Below are positions 28,292-35,224 of a DNA stretch of 64,000 nucleotides, piece after piece (positions within the stretch are counted from its first letter, which is position 1; each line of letters starts with the position of its first letter). The DNA comes from CBDDGJ01 sp965227805. GTDB lineage: Bacteria; Pseudomonadota; Alphaproteobacteria; RS24. A program made the position numbers and the translations under genes. The notes beneath the pieces were generated by a model. That model was given only the letters and a program-made list of their open reading frames with translations. It did no database searches and was not told the DNA's origin. The stretch lies in NCBI GenBank assembly GCA_965227805.1, contig CBDDGJ010000003.1:1302001-1366000 (forward strand), in the 5' to 3' direction.

Positions 28292-28783
28292 CTACAAATA
28301 TTTTGCATGATAATGCTGCCATGCGCCCCATAATGCCAGTGGCACGCCGATATGCACGCCAATCATGGCAGGCCAGCCGCTGACAAAAATAATATTATTG
28401 ATGGTGACATCGCCCGGGAAGGGACCCCCGCCAAACTCAAGGCCGCGTGTGCCGAAAAAAGCGTTGGCAATGGCCGGTAAAGTGAATAGCCAGGCAAAGG
28501 TTATCCACGACCAGAAAAGCACTTTTTGCGCGCGTTCTGACAACCGAATATAGGGTGCCATTGCAGCCAGTGCCATCAATAAAAGGCCATTGGTGATGCC
28601 TTCAAGATGCGCCATATTCCACGCACGCCGATCCCCCGGAATCGTAGCTTCGACATCGGTGACAAATGGCCACAGGTCAATCGCACCAAGCAGGAAAAAG
28701 AAATAAAACCAGCCAACAAGGATGGATGATAGAATAAGGCCAAGCCCATTCATAACCAATAAACTACGATAGCGTTCACCCAT
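28292..28783 (-). CDS. Four-helix membrane protein resembling styrene-oxide isomerase
   Basis: 163 residues with four hydrophobic spans (about 10-35, 55-78, 88-110, 130-150). The blocks RAWNMAHLEGITNGLLL and RGLEFGGGPFPGD, with their spacing, resemble StyC (where I recall AHSGPALNG and RGLTFGPNRFGPGD), the membrane isomerase that turns styrene oxide into phenylacetaldehyde. The similarity is from memory and moderate, so the activity is not established. A good AAGGGAAA site precedes the ATG. It sits 31 bp downstream of an SDR of the aldehyde/ketone-reductase type, which could reduce the aldehyde product of such an isomerase. Confidence 0.5.
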   Translation of the reverse strand: MGERYRSLLVMNGLGLILSSILVGWFYFFFLLGAIDLWPFVTDVEATIPGDRRAWNMAHLEGITNGLLLMALAAMAPYIRLSERAQKVLFWSWITFAWLFTLPAIANAFFGTRGLEFGGGPFPGDVTINNIIFVSGWPAMIGVHIGVPLALWGAWQHYHAKYL

Positions 28784-28814
28784 TTTATTTCCCTTTTTAT
28801 GATATTTGTGCGGC

Positions 28815-29831
28815 TTAGTTTTTTACCAAACCCTTTTCTATGATTTGTGCCGCCGTATCTCGTAGGCTTTCTGCGGCGTCACGCGGTTGCCAGCCCAGCA
28901 CTTTTTTGGCTTTATCTGCCGATGTAAATTTCTCTTTGCCAATCATTTGCGCCATTTGGCGGGTAGTTGGGTCGAACAAACCAAAAAATTTAACCACTAA
29001 GTTTGGCATTTCGCGCGTTGGTGCCTTTTTGTAACCTGCCTGTTTCAGCACATTTGAAAACTCCTTAAACCAAAACTCGCGCTCACTGATAATAAACCGC
29101 TGGCCATTAGCTTTGGGGTTTTGCATCGCCAGAATATGCGCCGCTGCAACATCGCGCACATCAACAAAACCAAGATGCAGTTTCGGGCAGCCCGGCACCT
29201 GGCCATTGATGATTTGCAACACAAACTCATTTGCCGTGCCAATATCATCGCTCAGCGTTGGCCCAATTACCCCTGCCGGATTGATAACCGCGAGGCTGGT
29301 TTTTGTCTTTCCACCTTGTGCATCAATCAGCGCCCAGGCTTTTTGCTCGGCCAAAGTTTTACTTTTATAATAGGCCGGTGTTTTTTTGTGGGCGGCGTCA
29401 GTCCAGTCATCTTCGCTAAATCTGGTTTTCCCGTCATGGGTTTCGGTAATGGCGGCACAGCTGGAGGTAAGAACAATTTTTTTCACCCCTTCTTTAATCG
29501 CTGCCGAGACAACACGCGTGGTGCCTTCCACCGCCGGAATAATCAGTTCATCTTCATGCTTTGGCACGCCGACAATAAAAGGCGAAGCGACATGCAATAC
29601 ATAATCACAACCGGCCACGGCATCTTCCCAGCCGGCATCCTTGGTTAAGTCTGCTTCAACGAAACTCAACTTATCGGTTGCAAGCCCTTGGTCGGTTATG
29701 GCTTTTTTCACTTCCTCAATGCGCGAAGGCGAACGCACAGTGCCGGTTACGGCATAGCCCTGCTCCAAAAGTTGCGCAATGCAGTGCAGTCCAATAAATC
29801 CGGTTGCACCAGTAACGAGCACTTTTTCCAT
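28815..29831 (-). CDS. Extended SDR / NAD(P)-dependent reductase (dihydroflavonol-4-reductase-like)
   Basis: 338 residues. Glycine-rich motif VTGATGFIGLHCIAQLL at residues 5-21, ADLTKDAGWEDAVAGCDYVLH, VLTSSCAAI (active-site Ser), and the catalytic YYKSK in KTPAYYKSKTLAEQ. The layout matches the aldehyde/ketone reductases of the dihydroflavonol-reductase branch rather than sugar epimerases. ATG 29831 has an AAGGGAG site. It appears to be first in an operon with the StyC-like protein and the MFS transporter. Confidence 0.87.
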   Translation of the reverse strand: MEKVLVTGATGFIGLHCIAQLLEQGYAVTGTVRSPSRIEEVKKAITDQGLATDKLSFVEADLTKDAGWEDAVAGCDYVLHVASPFIVGVPKHEDELIIPAVEGTTRVVSAAIKEGVKKIVLTSSCAAITETHDGKTRFSEDDWTDAAHKKTPAYYKSKTLAEQKAWALIDAQGGKTKTSLAVINPAGVIGPTLSDDIGTANEFVLQIINGQVPGCPKLHLGFVDVRDVAAAHILAMQNPKANGQRFIISEREFWFKEFSNVLKQAGYKKAPTREMPNLVVKFFGLFDPTTRQMAQMIGKEKFTSADKAKKVLGWQPRDAAESLRDTAAQIIEKGLVKN

Positions 29832-30014
29832 GATAATCTCCCTTAAACAAAATTATATTAAGCATATGCAATAAAAGAACGGGCTGTCAAATATTATGTG
29901 AACTTACTTACACTTGTCTATGTGTGGCATAGTTAAGTCCGCCTCTTGATTCGGTAAAGACAAAACCCGCCCTAACCGGCACCAGCTGATATAGTGTAAA
30001 AGGCTTAACGGTTT

Positions 30015-30593
30015 TCAAAAAGAAAATATATTTACAGGGCATTTTGCTTTATATTGTGGTAAGCCCCTAAGCTGAAAATAAGCATATAAAAGATTGGTCT
30101 GTGTATAACCTTTTGCCCCATTGGGTGAAAGACTAGAATCACGTGGCACAATATCGATCAATGTGCCTGCTTCATCAATAAGTGTTTGATAAAGCCCCGG
30201 ATTATCATCATGAAGCACCAGGCCTGTGTCAGCGCGATAGGCAAATCCATCATGGGGAGAAGCAGGGTATACTATTCTGCCATAAAGCGTTGTTGCGGTC
30301 ATATAGAAGTCTTCTATGCGTCCAGACGGAATTGCATTATATCCAGACACAAGCGGATTGAAATTTTGGTCTTTTAATGTAACAGTATTAGAAAGATCAA
30401 AAGAGCGTGATAGGCTATAAATAGCTAAACGTGAAATATATATACCATTTGGCAATTTGGCGCAGTCCTCACCGGCATATTTTATATAGCCAAGATAACC
30501 GACCATATAAATCACAGGGATAAGCACCGGGATAAGCAGCAGCACTCCCATAATGATTAACATAATTTGTATAGCCTTCAAATGTCGTGACAT
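30015..30593 (-). CDS. Putative toxin-immunity paralogue 1 (membrane-anchored, two Cys)
   Basis: 192 residues. A single N-terminal membrane span (about 8-33, IMLIIMGVLLLIPVLIPVIY) leads to a domain that should face the periplasm. Conserved in all five paralogues: GEDCAKLPNGIYISRL after the span, FYMTATTLYG, FAYRADTGLVLHDDNP, LYQTLIDEAGTLIDIVPR, and a last-residues motif KAKCPVNIF. The two invariant cysteines probably form a disulfide. It is the last gene of the array, 32 bp downstream of a relic toxin stop codon. Assigning immunity function is inference from array structure and position. Confidence 0.7.
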   Translation of the reverse strand: MSRHLKAIQIMLIIMGVLLLIPVLIPVIYMVGYLGYIKYAGEDCAKLPNGIYISRLAIYSLSRSFDLSNTVTLKDQNFNPLVSGYNAIPSGRIEDFYMTATTLYGRIVYPASPHDGFAYRADTGLVLHDDNPGLYQTLIDEAGTLIDIVPRDSSLSPNGAKGYTQTNLLYAYFQLRGLPQYKAKCPVNIFSF

Positions 30594-30664
30594 ATATTAC
30601 CTGTTAAGTTCTTAATTGTAAAAATCTACTTTTCGCCCTTCCATAAAAAGTTACTTTTCGTTCT
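30594..30664 (-). repeat. Conserved 32-bp spacer plus relic toxin C-terminus (12 codons)
   Basis: On the minus strand, bases 30664-30626 read as RTKSNFLWKGEK and a stop, nearly the same as the end of the MuF toxin (RTKSDFLWEGEK, stop at 33175). The stop is followed by the same 32-bp spacer and then the paralogue 1 start codon. The upstream toxin body is gone. Confidence 0.8.
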
Positions 30665-30687
30665 GATTGTTAAAATTCAAACCTGTT

Positions 30688-31230
30688 CTATTCTTTAGCA
30701 AATAAAGCCACCGGGCAGCCCTTATGCTGATAATCAGGATGCTTGCGTAGAATATTATAAATTGAGGTGAGCGCAAGATGCCCGTTCTGATTTTGTCCCT
30801 CTTTCGCAAATGGACCGCCATTTATATAAATAAGCGGGCCAGCTTCTTTAACCAAACGTGCATGTAATTCTGGGTTCTCGTCTTCCTGAACCAGCCCGAC
30901 ATCTGGTCGATATGCTGAATAGCTGGAATAAATCGTCGTTTCGGTAACATGGTTGGTGAAATATCTATAATTGTGAATAATCTCTCCGTCCGGTTTTTTG
31001 AGAACAGCGTGAAAACTATACCAATGTCTATGCTTCCTATCGAAAAGAGCTTCTCTTGAAATCAACATGCCATTTGGCAGGCGCACGCATGTTTCCCCAA
31101 CGGTTAAGAGAAAGACAAGCCCAAATAAATTAAACCCAATCACAGCCAGCACTGGCAAAAGTGGAATGGCCAGAATAATAACCACCACCCAAAAAATAAC
31201 TCTTTTTATCCGTAAGCGCTTTATCTTCAT
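30688..31230 (-). CDS. Putative toxin-immunity paralogue 2 (divergent member)
   Basis: 180 residues, the most divergent of the five. It keeps the N-terminal span (about 10-40), GETCVRLPNGMLISREALF, a YRPDVGLVQEDENPELHARL counterpart of the middle motif, EAGPLIYI, and the terminal GCPVALF, so both cysteines are retained. Its start codon lies within sequence that in other spacers encodes the relic toxin tail (TTTATTTATGA), read in a different frame, and it lacks the standard 32-bp spacer. It has probably drifted toward another toxin allele's specificity. Confidence 0.65.
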   Translation of the reverse strand: MKIKRLRIKRVIFWVVVIILAIPLLPVLAVIGFNLFGLVFLLTVGETCVRLPNGMLISREALFDRKHRHWYSFHAVLKKPDGEIIHNYRYFTNHVTETTIYSSYSAYRPDVGLVQEDENPELHARLVKEAGPLIYINGGPFAKEGQNQNGHLALTSIYNILRKHPDYQHKGCPVALFAKE

Positions 31231-31254
31231 AAATAAATCTTTTCAGGCTGTCTT

Positions 31255-31836
31255 TCAAAAAGCAAATATATTTAGAGGGCATTTTGCTTTATATTGCGGT
31301 AAGCCCCTAAGCTGAAAATAAGCATATAAAAGATTGGTCTGTGTATAATATTTTGCCCCATTGGGTGCAAAACTAGAATCACGTGGCACAATATCGAGCA
31401 ATGTGCCTGCTTCATCAATAAGTGTTTGATAAAGCTTCGGGTTATCATCATGAAGCACCAGGCCTGTGTCAGCGCGATAGGCAAATTCATCATAGGTGGA
31501 AGAAAAAGGGTAGTCTATTATGCCATAAAGCGTTGTTGCGGTCATATAAAAGTCATCTATGCGTCCATACGCAATCGCGTTCCGTCCAGACACAAGCGCA
31601 TTGAAATTTTGGTCTTTTAATGTAATAGGTGCAGGAAGATCATAAGAGTGTGATAGGCTATAAATAGCTAAACGTGAAATATATACACCATGTGGCAATT
31701 TGGCACAGTCCTCACCGGCATATTTTAAATAGCCAAGATAACCAACCATATAAATCACAGGGATAAGCACCGAGATAAGCAGCAGCACCCCCATAATGAT
31801 TAACATAATTCGTATGGCCTTGAAATATCGTGACAT
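31255..31836 (-). CDS. Putative toxin-immunity paralogue 3
   Basis: 193 residues, nearly identical in plan and sequence to paralogue 1: membrane span at about 8-33, GEDCAKLPHGVYISRL, LKDQNFNALVSG, FYMTATTLYG, FAYRADTGLVLHDDNPKLY, YTQTNLLYAYFQLRGLPQ, and the terminal KAKCPLNIFAF. High identity at both DNA and protein level to 1 and 5 indicates recent duplication or gene conversion. It is preceded by the standard 32-bp spacer. Confidence 0.7.
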   Translation of the reverse strand: MSRYFKAIRIMLIIMGVLLLISVLIPVIYMVGYLGYLKYAGEDCAKLPHGVYISRLAIYSLSHSYDLPAPITLKDQNFNALVSGRNAIAYGRIDDFYMTATTLYGIIDYPFSSTYDEFAYRADTGLVLHDDNPKLYQTLIDEAGTLLDIVPRDSSFAPNGAKYYTQTNLLYAYFQLRGLPQYKAKCPLNIFAF

Positions 31837-31909
31837 ATATTACCTGTTAGGTTTTGGAGCGTAAAAATCTACTTTTCGTCCTGTCCTCATAAATAAACCT
31901 TTTCATGCT
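31837..31909 (-). repeat. Spacer plus relic toxin C-terminus, internally deleted
   Basis: Minus-strand bases 31909-31869 encode KRFIYEDRTKS and then a stop, as in the toxin end GFIYEDRTKSDFLW, but the last part is lost, apparently by deletion between two GACGAAAAGT-like repeats. The 32-bp spacer to paralogue 3 is intact and matches the one before paralogue 4. Confidence 0.75.
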
Positions 31910-31914
31910 CTCTT

Positions 31915-32484
31915 TCAAAAAGCAAATATATTTAGAGGGCATTTTGCTTGATATTGCGGTAAGTCCCTAAGATGATCATAAGTGCTCGTAAGATCCGCAT
32001 ATTTTTTGTTATAGCGCGGTGGCACAATATCGATCAATGTGCCGGCCTCATCAATGAGCGTTCGGTAAAGCTGTGGGTTATCCACCCGTAGCACCAGGCC
32101 TGTGTCTGACCGATAAGCAAATTTACGAAACGTAAAAGAAAGCGCATTGGGATTAGCAGGTGAGTAGTTAATAACACCATAAAGCGTTGTTGCAGTCATA
32201 TAAAAATCATCTATGTATCCATGCGCACGGTCAGGTACAATAATATTGAAATTTTTATCCTTTAATGTAACGGGAGCAGGAAAAGGCGAAGCGTCTACCA
32301 GTCCGTTAAAAATTGGCAGGCGTGAAATATATACACCATGTGGCAATTTAACGCAGTCCTCACCGGCATATTTTCCAATACCAAGTGAAGTTACCATATA
32401 CATCACAGGGATAAGCACCGGGATAAGCAGCAGCACTCCCATAATGATTAACATAATTTGTATAGCCTTCAGATGTCGTGACAT
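31915..32484 (-). CDS. Putative toxin-immunity paralogue 4
   Basis: 189 residues. Same plan: membrane span about 8-32, GEDCVKLPHGVYISRL, LKDKNFNIIVPD, GYIDDFYMTATTLYGVINY, FAYRSDTGLVLRVDNPQLY, LIDEAGTLIDIVP, and the terminal QAKCPLNIFAF. It differs from paralogues 1, 3 and 5 in two loops, PFP around residue 65 and an insertion (SPANPNALSFTFRK) around 110-123, and lacks the SPNGAKGYTQTN block. These variable loops are where toxin specificity might reside. Confidence 0.7.
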   Translation of the reverse strand: MSRHLKAIQIMLIIMGVLLLIPVLIPVMYMVTSLGIGKYAGEDCVKLPHGVYISRLPIFNGLVDASPFPAPVTLKDKNFNIIVPDRAHGYIDDFYMTATTLYGVINYSPANPNALSFTFRKFAYRSDTGLVLRVDNPQLYRTLIDEAGTLIDIVPPRYNKKYADLTSTYDHLRDLPQYQAKCPLNIFAF

Positions 32485-32576
32485 ATATTACCTGTTAGGT
32501 TTTGGAGCGTAAAAATCTACTTTTCGTCCTTCCATAAAAAGTTACTCTTCGTCTTGTCCTCATAAATAAACCTTTT
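32485..32576 (-). repeat. Spacer plus relic toxin C-terminus (19 codons)
   Basis: This is the best-preserved relic. Minus-strand 32576-32517 read KRFIYEDKTKSNFLWKDEK and stop, against GFIYEDRTKSDFLWEGEK at the end of the current toxin gene. The stop is followed by exactly 32 bp and then the paralogue 4 ATG, the same spacing as between the toxin and paralogue 5. Confidence 0.85.
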
Positions 32577-32587
32577 CAGGCTCTCTT

Positions 32588-33142
32588 TCAAAAAGCAAAT
32601 ATATTTACAGGACATTTTGCTTTATATTGCGGTAAGCCCCTAAGCTGAAAATAAGCATATAAAAGATTGGTATGTGTATGACCTTTTGCCCCATTGGGTG
32701 AAAGACCAGGATCACGTGGCACAATATCGATCAATGTGCCTGCTTCATCAATAAGTGTTTGATAAAGCTGCGGGTTATCATCATGAAGCACCAGGCCTGT
32801 GTCAGCGCGATAGGCAAATCCATCAATTGTAAAAAGATATTCTATTGTGCCATAAAGCGTTGTTGCGGTCATATAGAAATCTTCTATATGTCCAGATACA
32901 AGCGCATTGAAATTTTGATCTTTTAATGTAACGGGAGTTATAAAATGCCGAGGATAAGATAGATTAAAAACCGCAAGTTGTGAAATATATACACCATTTG
33001 GCAATTTAGCGCAGTCCTCATCAATACGTTTTATATAGCCAATATAGATAAATACATAGATCACAGGGATAATCACAGGGATAAGCAGAATCACTCCCAT
33101 AATGATTAAAATAATCCGCATAATTTTATAACGTAGTGACAT
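32588..33142 (-). CDS. Putative toxin-immunity paralogue 5 (cognate position)
   Basis: 184 residues, directly downstream (32 bp) of the MuF toxin gene and therefore the likely cognate immunity protein. It has the N-terminal span (about 7-31), then RIDEDCAKLPNGVYISQL, LKDQNFNALVSG, HIEDFYMTATTLYGTIEY, FAYRADTGLVLHDDNPQLY and the terminal KAKCPVNIFAF. A membrane anchor with a two-cysteine outer domain suits protection against a toxin acting in the periplasm, comparable in architecture to the colicin M immunity protein; that parallel is an inference. Confidence 0.72.
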   Translation of the reverse strand: MSLRYKIMRIILIIMGVILLIPVIIPVIYVFIYIGYIKRIDEDCAKLPNGVYISQLAVFNLSYPRHFITPVTLKDQNFNALVSGHIEDFYMTATTLYGTIEYLFTIDGFAYRADTGLVLHDDNPQLYQTLIDEAGTLIDIVPRDPGLSPNGAKGHTHTNLLYAYFQLRGLPQYKAKCPVNIFAF

Positions 33143-33174
33143 ATATTACCTGTTAAGTTCTTAATTGTAAAAAT

Positions 33175-34000
33175 CTACTTTTCGCCCTCCCATAAAAAGT
33201 CACTTTTCGTTCTGTCCTCATAAATAAATCCTTCAAAAGTTCCTGCCCAATTGTCATAAATATCATATGGCGTGCCATCTTCAAATTCAATATCATCCTC
33301 ATACCGATTGAATATATCTGCCGCGTCTTTAAACTTATCCTTCAGATAGAATGTAATTGTGCCCTCTATCTTTAACCCACCATCTTTGCGGTGACAAGTC
33401 CCCGAATAAATTCCTCCTATTGTTGTTGTTCCCAAAGAAAATACGATACCTTCCATATCATAGATGTTTCGAAAATCATTAGAGAATTGTGTATTGACAT
33501 ACTTTCTTGCAAAATCTGCAATCTGTCCTTGCAATCTGTCCTTGCAATCTTTTTTTCACACGATGACCAAAAAAGCTACCCCAATAAGATGAAACAACTT
33601 TCTCTAAGTGGCCTGTGTCTCTCAGACGAACAGCTTCTCCATTTCCATTAAAATAATGCCAAATAAAATTTCCTTCGCCCCATGGGAAGCCTGTATCTGC
33701 TACATCTTTGAGCTCTGTATTCATATATTCATCAATCTCTTCCACGTAAGGCTCGGCGATGCAGCGGCAGCCATAATCCTCACCGGGGTGCCCCGTCGGG
33801 GGTGGGTTGTCCCACGAAAATATTTTGCCATCATTACGTTGATGGCTTTCACGCACTTTACCATCCCCATGTGTGCGCCAGATATAACGAGGGGTCGAGT
33901 GATTGTCGGCGGTTTCCTGCTTTAGTGAAAGCGCCATGGGCACGCCATGGCGAATATATTGCATAAAGACTTTATAGTGATAATCCTGTTTTAAGCGCAT
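33175..34000 (-). pseudogene. MuF-domain polymorphic toxin, frameshifted by a 13-bp duplication
   Basis: Restoring one copy of the duplicated 13 bp (33518-33543) gives a single 270-residue frame. Residues about 35-90 are a phage Mu F-type minor-head domain: RYIWRTHGDGKVRESHQR, GKIFSWDNPPPTGHPGEDYG and CRCIAEPY. Residues about 120-270 form a small unknown C-terminal domain with TTTIGGIYSGTCHRKDGG, IEGTITFYLKDKFKDAADIF, TPYDIYDNWAGTFEGFIYED and the final FLWEGEK. Orphan MuF domains with variable C-termini are known as toxin carriers. As it stands translation stops at 33479 after 173 residues. The five genes downstream look like its immunity family. The C-terminal domain's activity is not recognised. 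Confidence 0.72.
33518..33550. repeat. 13-bp tandem duplication inside the MuF toxin gene
   Basis: GCAATCTGTCCTT occurs twice in tandem (33518-33530 and 33531-33543) followed by a partial third copy (GCAATCT). Thirteen is not a multiple of three, so the second copy shifts the frame. Removing one copy joins ...KKRLQGQIA to DFARKYVNTQFSND without a gap. Confidence 0.9.
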
Positions 34001-34027
34001 AAGTATTCTCCGATACTTATTATGCGC
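33995..34027 (-). promoter_or_regulatory. Hairpin enclosing the MuF toxin start codon and ribosome-binding site
   Basis: GCGCATAAGTAT (33995-34006) can pair with ATACTTA-TTA-TGCGC (34013-34027, three-base bulge), leaving the loop that on the mRNA strand reads CGGAGA. The Shine-Dalgarno core therefore lies in the loop and the AUG (34000-33998) in the stem. Such an arrangement could limit translation of the toxin. It also shows that the short MuF gene has its own start signals and is not simply cut from a larger head protein. Confidence 0.55.
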
Positions 34028-34100
34028 TGTCAGCCATAAACGGGCATAAGTTTACAGAAAATATGAATGTTCAGAACTTTACTAAAACAAGTTTGCACAT

Positions 34101-35219
34101 TTAGCGCGGGGGCACGCCGGTGCCGAATACATTGATAGCACGGTTAAAGGGCGCCAGATTTTCCACGTCATATTGTGAGGGCGCGTGCTCTGTTTCCTCC
34201 CATAATATGGCGGCTTCGGATGCGGGTAAATGGGCGCGAAGCTGTTTTTGCGTGGCGGCAGGGAGTGCGCGCCAATGGGCCCGCAATATTTCAAGGCACC
34301 ATACACGATAGCGCGACATGGGCACATTGGCATAGTTGCAGCCTTGAATGATCTGGCGATAGCGTTTTTTTCCTTGTGTGAAGGCATCGGCATTTTGGCG
34401 AAGTTGCGCCAAATGCGTTTCGCATATTTCCGCCAAAAATGCCGTAAGCGGGGCATCTATTTTATTGATCAGTTTGGGTGCTTGCCCACTGGCTTTTACA
34501 TTCCACATGCGTCCCATCCAGTCAAATACGGCAGGGGCGTGCGCCCGCATAAGGGCAGAGGGGGTTGGGTCTTGCCCGAAATGCCGAAACATTGGCGCCA
34601 TCAGGCCGAAATCGGCAATGGTTGGGGTATCGCCCAAAAGAAAGGGGCGTTGTTCAAAAATGGCTTGCATAGATTTAAGGGCGGTGACATAGCCGCTTTC
34701 AACATGAGCACGGGTTTTGGCTGTTACCCCGTCGCCGCGCACAAAGCCACCCCGCTGCCGGCGTTTCAGTAAAACCAGCGCAAGCGGGCGCGGAAGGGGC
34801 AATATGCCCTTAACCAATTCGGTATAAAGTGTTTCCGCCGCATAGGCTCTATCGCGGCGATAGCTCCAGCGATAATGCATCGCCACCCGCCAAAGCCATT
34901 CATCAGCATAATCTTCAATTAAAAGGGCAAGGAAGTTTAAGCCATCAGCTTTGGGGTAAATGCTGGGGGCTTCTTGCTGTTTTTCCAGCCAGGCAATGAT
35001 TGGGGTTGTATCCGTCATCCACTGCCCATCGGTAAACTGCATAACAGGCATTTGCACAACCCCCGTTTGTGCAATCAGCTTTTTGCGATTGCCAATCGTG
35101 GGCAAGACGTCATAAGCCAAGCCCCGAAACTTCAAATAGGCTTCCAGCTTTCCGGTATAATAGGAGATATTGCTTCCATAAATTTTTATGCGTGCGGGCG
35201 TGTCGGCTGGTTTGGTCAT
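34101..35219 (-). CDS. Extended glutathione S-transferase-family protein
   Basis: 372 residues from ATG 35219 (AAGG site, 5 bp after the sulfatase stop). A thioredoxin-like N-terminal GST domain (ARIKIYGSNISYYTGKLEAY, then VVQMPVMQFTDGQWMTDT, residues about 10-85) and a helical C-terminal domain (DTPTIADFGLMAPMFRHFGQ) are followed by about 110 extra residues. The same architecture is found in the gene at 39.6-40.8 kb, sharing AMHYRWS and the T/APTIx-DY/FGL motif. It is coupled to sulfatase 1. Conjugation or dehalogenation of xenobiotic-like substrates is possible but unproven. Confidence 0.75.
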   Translation of the reverse strand: MTKPADTPARIKIYGSNISYYTGKLEAYLKFRGLAYDVLPTIGNRKKLIAQTGVVQMPVMQFTDGQWMTDTTPIIAWLEKQQEAPSIYPKADGLNFLALLIEDYADEWLWRVAMHYRWSYRRDRAYAAETLYTELVKGILPLPRPLALVLLKRRQRGGFVRGDGVTAKTRAHVESGYVTALKSMQAIFEQRPFLLGDTPTIADFGLMAPMFRHFGQDPTPSALMRAHAPAVFDWMGRMWNVKASGQAPKLINKIDAPLTAFLAEICETHLAQLRQNADAFTQGKKRYRQIIQGCNYANVPMSRYRVWCLEILRAHWRALPAATQKQLRAHLPASEAAILWEETEHAPSQYDVENLAPFNRAINVFGTGVPPR

Positions 35220-35224
35220 GGGGA

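Noticed and set aside
29850..29935. Operator half-sites AACTTAC near the SDR start resembling the TetR 2 operator
   Set aside because: Only one half-site agrees and there is no proper inverted partner.
30015..33142. CRISPR-like or simple tandem repeat array
   Set aside because: The periodicity comes from five paralogous genes of about 560 bp with conserved spacers, not short direct repeats with unique spacers.
33175..34000. Prophage region suggested by the MuF domain
   Set aside because: No terminase, portal, capsid, tail or integrase genes lie nearby; neighbours are a GST and the immunity array, so it is an orphan MuF toxin carrier.
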